Counted from the first letter of the stretch, positions 1 to 8,332 are shown. The stretch: 64,000 nt of DNA from Haloglomus halophilum (GCF_024298885.1 NZ_CP101166.1:3533149-3597148); one strand, 5' to 3'. Notes: generated by a model from the letters alone, not told the origin. Numbers and translations are program-made.

Positions 1-198
1 GACCACCGTCAGGGCGGCCTTGGCGAACGAGATCCGGACCCCCTCGAAGTAGAACAGTGCCGCCTGATACGCCAGCGCGTAGAGGACGGCGATGCCCACC
101 AGCCCCACCAGGTAGAGCGCGATGCGCCGGCGCTGGCGTGCGGCGTTCGACGACCCCCGGTCGCCGTAGGCGAACGTGGCGAGGTCCCGCGGATCCAT
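1..198 (-). CDS. Potassium channel-like membrane protein (N-terminal fragment)
   Basis: Only the first 66 codons are in the window; the gene runs off the left edge. The start codon is the ATG complementary to 196-198. The fragment has a short basic N-terminus (an RQRRRR-like run), one hydrophobic segment around residues 30-50, and then a short stretch reading FYFEG-x-x-ISF. A TM helix followed by an EG-x-x-SF segment resembles the pore-entry region of haloarchaeal two-TM potassium channels that carry a TrkA-type NAD-binding domain. That is a family resemblance only: the selectivity filter and ligand domain would lie outside the window. It is divergent from the SRPBCC gene. Confidence 0.5.
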   Translation of the reverse strand, partial: MDPRDLATFAYGDRGSSNAARQRRRIALYLVGLVGIAVLYALAYQAALFYFEGVRISFAKAALTVV

Positions 199-280
199 AT
201 CCGTTCGAAGTTCCGGGGGGTGGATAACGATGTTCGTTACCGTCGCTCGGCTTCCCGAGGGGGACCGTGGCACGGTGTTG

Positions 281-736
281 ATGCCGCCGCGGTTCCTCCA
301 GCCCACCGTGCCCCGCCGCACCGGAACCCGCATCGAACGGACTCCCGATGGGCGCCGGCTCGTGGTCGCACGCCCGATGGCGGCGGCCCGGAACGCCGTC
401 TGGAGGGCCTTCCGTGACACCAGGTGCTGGCCAGAGTGGGGTCCCTCGGTCCGGGCAGTCGACTGCTCGGACCGCCTCGTCAGCCGTGGCTCCACGGGAC
501 GCATCACGACCGTGGGCGGCCTCCGCGTCCCGTTCGAGGTGACGAGCTGTACGGACGGACGCTGGACCTGGGACGTGGCGGGGATACCGGCGACCGGCCA
601 CCGGGTCGAGGGGACGGACCCCGCCATCGCGGCGTTCGAGGTGCCGCTCGCCGCCGCGCCCTACGCGGCGGTCTGCCGACGTGCGCTCCCCCGACTGGAC
701 CGGGTCGCACTGGCGGGCGACGATGCGGATGGGTGA
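281..736 (+). CDS. SRPBCC (START/polyketide cyclase-like) protein
   Basis: A protein of about 151 aa. Near the N-terminus it has the SRPBCC signature of a basic strand followed by an A-x-x-x-VWRAF helix and a RCWPEWGPSV segment, typical of the ligand-cavity helix-grip fold. The middle reads R-x-PFEVTSC followed by a WTWDVAGIPATGH strand, also typical of haloarchaeal members. The family binds hydrophobic ligands or acts as a cyclase or hydrolase; no substrate can be named. An in-frame ATG at 230 would add 17 residues. I prefer 281 because the MPPRFL start leads straight into the fold. It is a single-gene unit, divergent from the channel gene. Confidence 0.7.
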   Translation: MPPRFLQPTVPRRTGTRIERTPDGRRLVVARPMAAARNAVWRAFRDTRCWPEWGPSVRAVDCSDRLVSRGSTGRITTVGGLRVPFEVTSCTDGRWTWDVAGIPATGHRVEGTDPAIAAFEVPLAAAPYAAVCRRALPRLDRVALAGDDADG

Positions 737-784
737 GTTCCGCCGCCCGGGCAATCATCGAACTGTCCGGATTCGTCGGAAAAT

Positions 785-800
785 CAAGATATTACTACCG
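785..800 (+). promoter_or_regulatory. TATA-like element without a convincing gene
   Basis: An AT-rich stretch (TCAAGATATTACTACC) sits in GC-rich DNA about 25-30 bp upstream of an ATG at 821. The ORF from that ATG runs into the 3' half of the opposing zinc-finger gene and has an implausible Trp/Arg/Gly composition. The element could drive an RNA antisense to the zinc-finger gene, or it may simply be AT-rich spacer. Confidence 0.25.
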
Positions 801-910
801 AGATTCGGATGTTCGGTTGGGATGCGAGAAGGAGACGAGAAATGTGAGGTCGAGGGGCGCGAGGGGTGGCCTGCAGGGCCGCGGCGGACCGGTCGCTGGT
901 GGGTCGTGGG

Positions 911-1162
911 TTATCGCGTCGAGGAAGCGGGCGTGACGGAGAAATCGTCGGCGCGGAAGAGGTCTTCGCCGAGACCGGAGCCGGAGCAGTCATCGTTCGG
1001 GCATCGATAATGCCACCCGTCGCGTGTAGCCTTCCGCTCGGATACCTTCTCGCCGCACTCCTGGCAGACCAGGAGGGAGGCCGCATCGCAGGTGTCCTTG
1101 TGGAGTTCGAGCTCGAGTTCCGTACTGAAGGTCCGCTTGCAGTCCCTGCAGACGTGCGTCAT
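911..1162 (-). CDS. Small zinc-finger protein (C2H2 plus zinc ribbon)
   Basis: An 83-aa protein with two metal-binding units. Residues about 5-22 form a C-x2-C...H-x3-C finger (CRDCKRTF then LHKDTC). A second C-x2-C pair (CQECGEK) is followed by YRCPNDDC. Haloarchaea encode many such small zinc proteins, often of unknown role. I chose the start at 1162 because a TATA-like CATATTA lies about 25 bp upstream, which suits a leaderless message; an in-frame ATG at 1207 would add 15 unconserved-looking residues. Function is unknown; nucleic-acid or protein binding is inferred from the fingers. Confidence 0.7.
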   Translation of the reverse strand: MTHVCRDCKRTFSTELELELHKDTCDAASLLVCQECGEKVSERKATRDGWHYRCPNDDCSGSGLGEDLFRADDFSVTPASSTR

Positions 1163-1368
1163 ACTAGACGCTCCAGATGCCTCCGTAATATGTGTGGTGC
1201 TTTCCATGTCCGGGATTCAAGTACGACGGCCGTCCGACGCCAACGGCAGTTACCGTGCGCTACGGCGTAACGAACTGTCCTGTGGCTGGCTGTGGCCTCC
1301 CACGAGCCGGCAGAATTGGACGCCGTGGCGCGATTTCACCCCGATGAACTCGGATATCTGATAACATC

Positions 1369-1944
1369 TCAGTCGGGGCGAGACAGGGTGAACCGGTCGC
1401 GTGTGGTGCAGTAGCCGTCCGCCGCCAGGCGCCCGAGCGCGTCGAACTGCTCCGTGTCCATCTTCCGGTCGGTGAGGACCGACTCGTCGGCATGGAAGTG
1501 GACCACCCGGCCGAAGGTGGCGGTGTTCGACCCGAGTTCGAGCGTGTCGTGGAGGCGGCACTCGAACGAGACTGGCGCCTCGGCCACGCGCGGTGCGTCC
1601 ACCTCGGTCGCGGGGGCGGCCGTCACGCCCGCGAGGTCGAACTCGTCGCCGTCGCCCGTCGCGGCGGTGGCGACCATCGCCTCCGCGAGGTCGACGGTGA
1701 CGAGGTTGACGACGAACGATTCCGTCTCGCGCGCGTTCCGGAGCGTGTCCTTCTGTTCGCCGTCGGGGGCCTGCCCCGGCGCGAACGCGAGGACGGGTGG
1801 GGCGACGCACATCACGTTGAAGAAGGAGTACGGCGCGAGGTTCCGGCCGGCCGGGCCGTCACTGGACACCCACGCGACCGGGCGTGGGACGACGGCGCCG
1901 CTCAGCCAGCGGTACATCGACTCCGACTCGGGGTCGAACTCCAT
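1369..1944 (-). CDS. Flavin reductase family protein (FMN-binding split barrel)
   Basis: A 191-aa protein. The N-terminus has the flavin-reductase pattern of a helix followed by VVPRPVAWVSS and then APYSFFNVMCVAPPVL, the FMN phosphate-binding region of the split barrel. Later come FVVNLV and an FECRLHDTLELG strand that matches the usual dimer-interface strand. Such proteins reduce FMN/FAD with NAD(P)H or bind FMN and pass electrons to monooxygenases. The start at 1944 is preferred over 2013 because the preceding 23 codons lack family sequence and a TTTTGCC element lies about 25 bp upstream. It is followed by the DoxX gene on the same strand. Confidence 0.8.
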   Translation of the reverse strand: MEFDPESESMYRWLSGAVVPRPVAWVSSDGPAGRNLAPYSFFNVMCVAPPVLAFAPGQAPDGEQKDTLRNARETESFVVNLVTVDLAEAMVATAATGDGDEFDLAGVTAAPATEVDAPRVAEAPVSFECRLHDTLELGSNTATFGRVVHFHADESVLTDRKMDTEQFDALGRLAADGYCTTRDRFTLSRPD

Positions 1945-2027
1945 GCGTTCGACAGGGCTGTCGACGGCAAAAGGGGGTGGGTCAGGGAACGGGTGGCGGG
2001 CCGGGCGCCCCACGGCGGGTCACGGCC

Positions 2028-2480
2028 TCAGACGAGACCCATATCGACCGCGTAGGGCCACGGGAGCGACGCCAGGCCGAGGAACGCGAGCGCGGCGCCG
2101 GCCAGCGAGACGTTCTTGAGGAACTGCGTCATCTCGGTCTGTTGCTGCTGTTCGTCCTCGACGGTCCAGAAGTCGTGCATGACGACCGCGGAGGCCAGCA
2201 GGAAGACGGCGAGAGCTCCCGCGCCGAGCACGACGAACGCACCGGTGATGATGGCGAGCCCGCCGAGGACGAGCATCGCCCCCGAGGCGACGACGCTGAA
2301 CGTCGGCGCCGGCAGGCCCTTCATCTCGGCGTAGCCGGCCATCCCCTCGATGTCCATGAAGTGGTTGAGCCCCATGAACGCGAGGACACCACCGAACAGG
2401 AGTCGCGCGAGGAGGAAGACCTCGCCGGCGCCCGCCGAGTCGAACACCGCGGGCCCCGCCTGCAGGACGAGGTCCGTCAT
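2028..2480 (-). CDS. DoxX family membrane protein
   Basis: A 150-aa integral membrane protein with four hydrophobic segments: about residues 20-40, 60-82, 84-102 and 125-145. DoxX features are the first helix ending in MGLNHF, then GYAEMKGLPAP, and the late acidic EDEQQQQTEMTQFLKN loop, which places a QFLKN segment before the last helix. DoxX proteins are quinone- or redox-associated membrane proteins, and the haloarchaeal members lack assigned reactions. Its ATG overlaps the stop codon of a 22-codon upstream ORF by 4 bases (ATGA), which suggests translational coupling. Confidence 0.85.
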   Translation of the reverse strand: MTDLVLQAGPAVFDSAGAGEVFLLARLLFGGVLAFMGLNHFMDIEGMAGYAEMKGLPAPTFSVVASGAMLVLGGLAIITGAFVVLGAGALAVFLLASAVVMHDFWTVEDEQQQQTEMTQFLKNVSLAGAALAFLGLASLPWPYAVDMGLV

Positions 2481-2545
2481 CGACCACCCTCCGTCCGAGA
2501 TAGTTCCGAGGCGATACCGGGTTCGGTAATGCGTACTGCTTTCAT
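2477..2545 (-). CDS. 22-codon upstream ORF overlapping doxX (leader peptide or relic)
   Basis: Reading from the ATG complementary to 2543-2545 gives MKAVRITEPGIASELSRTEG then GR and TGA. The stop overlaps the doxX ATG (ATGA). A TATA-like element (rc of TACTTATC, 2571-2578) lies 26-33 bp upstream, a fitting distance for a leaderless message. The first ten residues match the usual N-terminus of MDR-type quinone oxidoreductases (MKAVRIxEPG), so this could be the surviving head of a deleted reductase gene, now used as a translated leader for doxX. Seen: ORF, overlap, promoter. Inferred: coupling and origin. Confidence 0.5.
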   Translation of the reverse strand: MKAVRITEPGIASELSRTEGGR

Positions 2546-2693
2546 CGCGTTACCACTTACTCGGGACGGGTACTTATCTCCTCGCTGACAGTGGGGTGAC
2601 CGGGTTACGGGCGCTGCTCCCGGGTGACAGCGATGTTACTGGGCGTGCCGGTGACACGACGGGCCGTGGAAAGAACAGCCGGGAGCCCCCCGC

Positions 2694-3752
2694 TCAGCCC
2701 CAGTGGTCGGGGTAGGCCTGGGTCAGCACCTCGGGGCGGTCGAGCAGGCGCTCGCGGACGGGCGCGATGACCTCGTCGAGGTAGTACGCGACGGCGGGTT
2801 TCAGGTCCGCCGGGTGGAGTTCGCCCGAGACGAAGTCGGCCTCCAGTTCGTCGTAGGTCCCGTACTCGAGGTCGCCGCCGTACTCCTCCGGGCGCTCGAC
2901 GACGAGTTCCTCCTCACGGACATCCAGCACGGGGAACACCAGCCGGTGGAGGTACTCGAGGACGCCGTTGTCCTCGACCTCGCCGGCCGGGCAGTACGCG
3001 GCCTGGACCTTCTCCTCGATGGCCTCGCGGTCGTCGGTGAGGAAGATGCCCGAGGAGCGGTCGCTGCTGGAGATCTTGTCCGCCTCCCCCTCCTCGTCGG
3101 AGCGGGTCAGCCCGGAGAGGAGCGGGGCGAACACGCAGAGCGGTTTTCCGAACCCGTGGTCGGGCAGCACCTCGCGCGAGAGCATGTAGATGCCGCGCTG
3201 GTCGATGCCGCCGTAGGCGATGTCGGCGTCGAGGGCGGCGACGTCGAGGCTCTGCATCAGCGTGTACACCAGCCCGCCCAGCTTCGGGTTGTCCGACTGC
3301 CGGACCACCTCGCTCCCGGCGCGCTGCGCGCGCGAGATGGTCGTGTCCGCGAGCATCCGGTAGAGTTCGAGCGTGTACGGTTCCTCCAGCTGGTAGTCGG
3401 TCCCGCGCTTGAACGTGATGGCGTCGGGGTCGGCGCCGGCCGACTCGACCATCCCCTCGATGGCGATGCGGTAGTACGTCGAGCGGGGGTCGAGCAGCTC
3501 GAACGGCGATTTCTCGTCGTCGAGGTGGGCGTGCAGGTCCGCGATGAGGACCGTCACGTCCAGCCCGGCCTCGATGAAGTCCGCGAGCTTGCGCATCGTC
3601 GTGAAGTGGCCGATGTGCATCTCGCCGGTCGGCGCGTAGCCGATGTACGCCGTCGGTTCGTCCTGCTCCTCGAAGAGGGCACGCAGCTCCTCCTCCGTGA
3701 CCACCTCCTCGGTGTGGCGGGCCACCAGCGCGGCGCGTTCGGCCGTGTCCAT
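2694..3752 (-). CDS. tyrS: Tyrosine--tRNA ligase
   Basis: A 352-aa class I aminoacyl-tRNA synthetase of archaeal size and type that charges tRNA-Tyr in the cytoplasm. The HIGH motif is HIGH at residues 46-49, following YIGYAPTGEM. The KMSKS-equivalent is DKISSSD in the last third. Between them are the archaeal TyrRS features YIGYAPTG, LIADLHAHLDD and QRGIYMLSREVLP. The C-terminus lacks an S4 domain, as is normal for archaeal TyrRS. The start is supported by a TTTAATC element about 25 bp upstream (3774-3782). It stands alone, divergent from the 3886 gene. Confidence 0.95.
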   Translation of the reverse strand: MDTAERAALVARHTEEVVTEEELRALFEEQDEPTAYIGYAPTGEMHIGHFTTMRKLADFIEAGLDVTVLIADLHAHLDDEKSPFELLDPRSTYYRIAIEGMVESAGADPDAITFKRGTDYQLEEPYTLELYRMLADTTISRAQRAGSEVVRQSDNPKLGGLVYTLMQSLDVAALDADIAYGGIDQRGIYMLSREVLPDHGFGKPLCVFAPLLSGLTRSDEEGEADKISSSDRSSGIFLTDDREAIEEKVQAAYCPAGEVEDNGVLEYLHRLVFPVLDVREEELVVERPEEYGGDLEYGTYDELEADFVSGELHPADLKPAVAYYLDEVIAPVRERLLDRPEVLTQAYPDHWG

Positions 3753-3885
3753 ACAGTGCGGTCCGGGGGGCGGCGATTAAATCGTTCGAAGGGCCGACAG
3801 CGTCTCACATCCCGGCGGGCATGGTGCCGCCTGCCCGGCGGACCGGTTCCAGTAACCGTAAGACCGAGCGCCGGCTCGCTCCGGT

Positions 3886-4350
3886 ATGGACGACGGGACC
3901 GCCCAGGACGCACCGGTCGCCCCCGCCGACCCACCCACGGGGAGCGCCGCCGGAACCGTCCGCGCGTACTACGAGACGCTCCGGAACGGCGAGCCGCTCT
4001 ACCCGTACTTCGCCGAGTCGCCGACGACGGTCAAGTTCGGTGTCGGCGAGCGCCTGACGGGCTACGAGTCCGTCGCGGCCGGGCTCCGCGAGCAGACCCG
4101 GACGACGGACGGCTGGCAGGTCGACTCCTGCCGCCTCGTCGTCGAGGAACGGGACCGTCACGCCTGGTTCTCCGACGACGTGTTCATGGCGTGGACGGAC
4201 ACCGAGAAGCGCGTCCGCTACGAGTTCGACACGCGCTGGTCCGGGACGCTGGAGCGCAACGATGGCGACGCGGCGGACGGCACGACCGACGACGGCCCCG
4301 CGTGGCTGTTCACCGGGATGCACGTCAGCACGAGCGTGGAGGGCCGATAG
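3886..4350 (+). CDS. NTF2-like/SnoaL-type protein
   Basis: A 154-aa protein. After an Ala/Pro-rich leader comes TVRAYYETLRNGEPLYPYFAE, the N-terminal helix of an NTF2-like cone fold used by SnoaL and ketosteroid-isomerase-like proteins. Later strands include VKFGVGERLTGYESV, HAWFSDDVFMAW and the closing WLFTGMHVS strand. Members serve as small-molecule isomerases or as non-catalytic ligand-binding domains; I see no decisive active-site residues. Its stop codon shares one base with the GTG start of the next gene, so the two are probably co-transcribed. Confidence 0.65.
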   Translation: MDDGTAQDAPVAPADPPTGSAAGTVRAYYETLRNGEPLYPYFAESPTTVKFGVGERLTGYESVAAGLREQTRTTDGWQVDSCRLVVEERDRHAWFSDDVFMAWTDTEKRVRYEFDTRWSGTLERNDGDAADGTTDDGPAWLFTGMHVSTSVEGR

Positions 4351-4583
4351 TGGTCGCCCCGGTCTCGGACGAGGAGCGCTCGGGCGCGGCCTTCAAGATA
4401 AAGGTCGGCATCGTCCTGTTCGTCGGCCTCTCGGCGGGTCTCATCACGCTCAACGGTGACGGGCCGCTCTGGTTGAGCGGCGTCGCGGTGCTCGCCGGAC
4501 TCCTCACCGGCGCCCTGCTCGTCTACATCGTCTTCCCCGGCGACGGGTCCGTCCGGTCGAGCCGGGACCGCCGCCGGCAGTAG
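4350..4583 (+). CDS. Small two-TM membrane protein
   Basis: A 77-aa protein that starts at a GTG sharing its first G with the upstream TAG, an overlap that argues for translational coupling to the NTF2-like gene. It has a short charged N-terminus (SDEERSGAAFKIK), two hydrophobic helices (about residues 18-33 and 40-62) and a basic tail (SSRDRRRQ). I do not recognise a family. It is probably a small inner-membrane partner or an orphan hypothetical typical of haloarchaea. Third codon positions are strongly G/C, which supports real coding. Confidence 0.6.
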   Translation: MVAPVSDEERSGAAFKIKVGIVLFVGLSAGLITLNGDGPLWLSGVAVLAGLLTGALLVYIVFPGDGSVRSSRDRRRQ

Positions 4584-4666
4584 CCGCTGCGGGAGGGACC
4601 TCGGTCCTACCCGGTGACACCGGTGTCAGCGCGTACTCAAGTCGGCTGCCCACGTACGGACGAGCA

Positions 4667-5656
4667 ATGACGGACCAGACCCCGACACCCGGCATCCACC
4701 ACGTCACCTGTATCGCGGGCGACCCGCAGGCGAACCTCGACTTCTGGGTCGAGACGCTCGGCCTGCGCCTCGTCAAGCGCTCCATCAACCAGGACGACCC
4801 CGGGACGTACCACTTCTTCTTCGCCGACGCCGAGGGGACGCCCGGTACGAGCATGACGTTCTTCCCGTGGGAGGACATGCCGAGCGGGACGGTCGGCTCC
4901 GGGCAGGTCTCCCGGACCGCGTTCCGCGTTCCCGAGGGGAGCCTCGACTACTGGGAGGGCCGCTTCGACGAGTACGGCGTCGCGTACGAGGGCCGTGTCG
5001 AGCGGTTCGGCGAGACCGTGCTCCCGTTCGAGGACCCCGACGGCCTGCCGGTCGAACTCGTCGCCGTCGAGGTCCCCGACGACGATCCGACGGTCCCGTG
5101 GACGGAGTGGGTCCCCGAGGAGCACGCGATCCGCGGGTTCCACTCCGTGACGCTCTGGTTGGCCGACCCCCAGCCGACCACCGACATCCTCCGCACGATG
5201 GGGTTCGAGATGGTCGGGCGCGAGCAGTCCGAGGGTGACACCCCGGACGACGAACGGGTTCGCTTCGCCGCGGACGGCCCCGTCGGCAGGTACGTCGACG
5301 TGCTCCCGACCATCCGGAGCGGCCGGCAGGGCCACGGCACGGTCCACCACGTCGCCTTCCAGACGCCCACGGATGCCGACCAGGGAGCGATGCGCAAGGC
5401 CGTCCGGACCATGGGTGTGAGCCCGACCCGCCCCATCGACCGCCACTGGTTCCGCTCGGTCTACTTCCGCGAGCCGGGCGGGGTCCTGTTCGAACTCGCG
5501 ACGAAGGAGCCGGGCTACACCAGCGACGAGCCGCTGGCCGACCTCGGCGGCCGGCTCGTCCTGCCGGGGCAGTTCGAGGAGCGCCGCGAGGAGATCGAGG
5601 CCGGACTGACCGATGTCCGGATCCCCCGGCCCGAGGCGGCCGAAGCGGACAACTGA
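4667..5656 (+). CDS. Ring-cleaving dioxygenase-like VOC/glyoxalase protein
   Basis: A 329-aa protein with two vicinal-oxygen-chelate modules. The first begins GIHHVTCIAGDPQANLDFW and contains LGLRLVKRSINQDDPGTYHFFFAD, characteristic of the MhqO/MhqA (hydroquinone-type) dioxygenases. The second begins IRGFHSVTLWLADP. Candidate metal ligands are the His of the HHVT motif and of GTVHHVAFQ, and the Glu of FREPGGVLFELATKEPG. The family cleaves hydroquinone-like rings or acts as glyoxalase; the substrate here is unknown. A TATA-like TACTCAAG lies about 30 bp before the ATG. It is a monocistronic unit upstream of the thiolase. Confidence 0.85.
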   Translation: MTDQTPTPGIHHVTCIAGDPQANLDFWVETLGLRLVKRSINQDDPGTYHFFFADAEGTPGTSMTFFPWEDMPSGTVGSGQVSRTAFRVPEGSLDYWEGRFDEYGVAYEGRVERFGETVLPFEDPDGLPVELVAVEVPDDDPTVPWTEWVPEEHAIRGFHSVTLWLADPQPTTDILRTMGFEMVGREQSEGDTPDDERVRFAADGPVGRYVDVLPTIRSGRQGHGTVHHVAFQTPTDADQGAMRKAVRTMGVSPTRPIDRHWFRSVYFREPGGVLFELATKEPGYTSDEPLADLGGRLVLPGQFEERREEIEAGLTDVRIPRPEAAEADN

Positions 5657-5744
5657 GGCCGATACACGTCCCGTCACAGCGTGCCGATCAGCTCGCGAAC
5701 GGAACGAGCCACTCATTAGCCGTGGCACCGATGGACATGGATAG

Positions 5745-6911
5745 ATGGCACGAGCAAGCGTAGTCGGCGCCGGCATGACCAAGTTCGGCGTCCACGACAC
5801 GCCGTTACAGGAACTGTTCGGCGACGCGGCCTTCGAAGCGTTCGACGACGCCGGTGTCGGCCCGGACGAGGTCGAGGCACTGTTCTTCGGGAACGCGATG
5901 GGTGGCCAGACGGAGAACGTCACCCACCTGGGGCCGCAGTGTGCGACCCACGTCGGGATGGCGGGCAAGCCCGTCCAGCGGTACGAGGACGCGTGCGCGA
6001 CCTCCGCGAACGCGTTCAAGAACGCGGTGGAGGCGGTCGAATCCGGCCGTCACGACGTGGTCCTCGTCGGCGGCGTCGAGCGGTGTACCCCCGAGACCGG
6101 AAAGGACACCGACGAGATGACGCGCATCTTCGCGTCGGCGTCGCACCGCCAGTACGAGCAGCCGACCGGGCTCACCTTCCCCGGCGTCTTCGCCCTGCTG
6201 ACGAAACGGCACATGCACGAGCACGGCACCACCGAGGAGCACCTCGCCGAGGTTGCCGTGAAGAACCATGGCCACGGCTCGCTCAACCCGAAGGCGCACT
6301 TCGGCAAGGAGACCACCGTCGAGGAGGCCCTCGACGGGCCCGTCGTGGCGGACCCGTTCCGGTTGATGGACTGCTGTCCGTTCTCGGACGGCGCCGCCGC
6401 CGTGGTCCTCGTGAGCGACGACCTCGCGGACTCGTTCGACGCCCCGGTCGACGTGACCGGCGTCGGGCACGCCACCGACATCGTCCCGCTCGCGGACAAG
6501 GAGACGCCCCACGTCACGAAGGCCGCCCGCGACGCGGCCAGCCAGGCCTACGACCAGGCCGGCGTCTCGGCCGCCGATGTCGACTTCGCGGAGGTCCACG
6601 ACTGCTTCACGGGCGCGGAGGTCCTCGCCAGCGAGGCACTCGGCCTCATCGAGGACGGCCAGGGCGGCGTCGCTGCCGCCGAGGGCCGGACCAGCCGCGA
6701 CGGCGACATCCCCATCAACGCCTCCGGCGGGCTGAAGGCGAAGGGCCACCCCATCGGCGCGACGGGCGCGGCACAGATCGTCGAGCTGACCGAACAGGTC
6801 CGCGGTGAGGCCGGCGAGCACCAGCTCGACGGCGTCTCGCGCGGCGTGGCGCACAACCTCGGCGGCGACGCCGCCACCACCGTCGTCTCTATCATGGAGG
6901 CACGAGCATGA
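5745..6911 (+). CDS. Thiolase domain protein (acetyl-CoA C-acetyltransferase, SCP-x type)
   Basis: A 388-aa thiolase with the reactive cysteine at residue 84 (EDACATSANAF). The His of HDCFTG and the C-terminal GGLKAKGHPIGATG glycine/His motif are present. It lacks the second catalytic Cys of bacterial thiolases, as is normal for the archaeal SCP2-type. It joins or cleaves acyl-CoA units, for instance acetoacetyl-CoA at the head of mevalonate or PHA synthesis, or in fatty-acid breakdown. It overlaps the next gene, a DUF35 protein, by 4 bp (ATGA). Such thiolase/DUF35 pairs form obligate complexes in archaea, and two-subunit beta-ketothiolases are known in Haloferax mediterranei. No HMG-CoA synthase is adjacent. 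Confidence 0.9.
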   Translation: MARASVVGAGMTKFGVHDTPLQELFGDAAFEAFDDAGVGPDEVEALFFGNAMGGQTENVTHLGPQCATHVGMAGKPVQRYEDACATSANAFKNAVEAVESGRHDVVLVGGVERCTPETGKDTDEMTRIFASASHRQYEQPTGLTFPGVFALLTKRHMHEHGTTEEHLAEVAVKNHGHGSLNPKAHFGKETTVEEALDGPVVADPFRLMDCCPFSDGAAAVVLVSDDLADSFDAPVDVTGVGHATDIVPLADKETPHVTKAARDAASQAYDQAGVSAADVDFAEVHDCFTGAEVLASEALGLIEDGQGGVAAAEGRTSRDGDIPINASGGLKAKGHPIGATGAAQIVELTEQVRGEAGEHQLDGVSRGVAHNLGGDAATTVVSIMEARA

Positions 6912-7309
6912 GCACGCAGGACCAGGAGAACGCAGAACTCCCGGAATCGCTCTCCTACCACGACTGGGCGGCCGCCGTCCGCGAGGATCGGCTCCTCGGC
7001 CAGGAGTGCAGCGACTGCGGCCACGTCGGCGGCGTCCCGAGCGGTGCCTGTCAGGAGTGTGGCGGCCGCGACCTGACGACCGTCGAACTCCCGGCGGCGG
7101 GCGAGGTCTACACGGAGACCACCATCAACGTCCCGCCCGAGCAGTTCGAGGAGCGTGGCTATCAGGTCGCCGTCGTCGACCTCGGTGACGCCCGCGTGAT
7201 GGTCCGCATCGAGGGCGACCACGTCGACATCGGCGACGACGTGACGCTGTCGGGCCACATCGACACGGACGACGACCACCCGGCGCCGACGTTCGCGCCG
7301 GCCGAGTAG
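6908..7309 (+). CDS. DUF35 OB-fold protein with zinc ribbon (thiolase partner)
   Basis: A 133-aa protein. It has an N-terminal helix (YHDWAAAVREDRLLGQ), then a rubredoxin-like zinc ribbon with CSDCG and CQECGG knuckles, then an OB-fold (GEVYTETTINVPP to GDDVTLSGHI). In archaea such proteins bind the thiolase and are thought to channel the acyl-CoA intermediate. Translational coupling through ATGA to the thiolase gene strongly supports a joint complex here. The acidic tail DTDDDH is typical of halophile proteins. Confidence 0.9.
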   Translation: MSTQDQENAELPESLSYHDWAAAVREDRLLGQECSDCGHVGGVPSGACQECGGRDLTTVELPAAGEVYTETTINVPPEQFEERGYQVAVVDLGDARVMVRIEGDHVDIGDDVTLSGHIDTDDDHPAPTFAPAE

Positions 7310-7339
7310 GCAGTTCGCGTCGGCACCGCTTCTCGCCGT

Positions 7340-8209
7340 TCACTCCACCCGGTCGACGGTGACCTCGCCGGAGAGCTCCCGGCCGGCCGCCGGAGCGAGG
7401 GTCAGGTCCTCCTCGTCGAAGCGCCGCTTCACCGCCCGCCGGAAGTCCGAGCGCATGTCGGCCACGTCACCGCGAGCGGGGTCGTCGATCCACAGCTCGG
7501 CCTGGACGGTGATGCTGTCCGGGCCGAGTTCGACGACGCTGGCGTCCGGTGCGGGCTCGGTGAGCACGCGGTCGAAGTTGACCGCGAGCTGCTGGAGTTC
7601 CATCAGCGCGTGTTCGGTGTCCTCCGCGTAGGAGACGTACGCGCGTTCGGTGATGCGGTACCGGTCCCGGCCGAACGGCCGGGTGAGGACGTTCGTCGTC
7701 AGCTCCGTGTTCGGGACGACGACGGTCTCGTTGTCCGCGGTCCGGATGCGGGTCACGCGGAAGTCCACCGCCTCCACCACGCCCTCCCCGCCCGACCACG
7801 AGATCCAGTCGCCGACGTTGAAGTCGGGGTCGGCGACGAGGAAGAAGCCGCTGATGAGCGACCCGAACACCTCCTGCCCGGCGACACTGAACGCGAACGT
7901 GAGCGCGGCGATGATGATGGCCGAATCGGTCCCCACCAGGAACCGGAGCTGTCCGGCCGCGAGCAGCCCCGCGATGAGGGCCGTCCCTGCAACGAACACC
8001 TGGACGTAGGTCTCGGTGGCCGACACCACCGTCGGGTTGTTCCGGTTCCGGCTCTGCACCACTCGGAGCAGGAACGGCGCCACGACCAGCCGGCCGATGA
8101 CGATGACGGTGGCCGCGGTCACGAGGAACACGAACAGGTCCGAGAGGAGGTCGCTGTACGGTACCAGCGGGTCCGGGAACCCGCCGGGAGGCTGGAGCTG
8201 CGCGAGCAT
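7340..8209 (-). CDS. MscS-type small-conductance mechanosensitive channel
   Basis: A 289-aa membrane protein with three N-terminal helices (about residues 22-45, 68-88 and 93-125). The pore-lining helix and beta domain follow: GSLISGFFLVADPDFNVGD, then VEAVDFRVTRIRTADNETVVVPN, the hallmark MscS middle domain. The C-terminal alpha/beta domain follows. It releases osmolytes on membrane tension, relevant to a halophile facing dilution. It is convergent with the DUF35 gene. Confidence 0.9.
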   Translation of the reverse strand: MLAQLQPPGGFPDPLVPYSDLLSDLFVFLVTAATVIVIGRLVVAPFLLRVVQSRNRNNPTVVSATETYVQVFVAGTALIAGLLAAGQLRFLVGTDSAIIIAALTFAFSVAGQEVFGSLISGFFLVADPDFNVGDWISWSGGEGVVEAVDFRVTRIRTADNETVVVPNTELTTNVLTRPFGRDRYRITERAYVSYAEDTEHALMELQQLAVNFDRVLTEPAPDASVVELGPDSITVQAELWIDDPARGDVADMRSDFRRAVKRRFDEEDLTLAPAAGRELSGEVTVDRVE

Positions 8210-8332
8210 GCCCGTGCGGACTCGGGGCGGGCGTGAAAGCGTGGGGGTCTCCGGTGGTCGGCCGTCGCTATCCCTGGTCGGTGGGTGCCGTCCGGCACCT
8301 CTGTTTTGTCACCGGGGGGCGTACGGGCGGCC

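Noticed and set aside
821-1010. ORF beginning MREGDEKCEVEG after the TATA-like element
   Set aside because: It overlaps the zinc-finger gene antisense and has a biased Gly/Arg/Trp composition; no family.
2703-4340. Plus-strand open frame opposite tyrS
   Set aside because: TyrRS motifs are clear on the minus strand. Only the last part of this frame (from GTG 4350) is used, as the small membrane protein.
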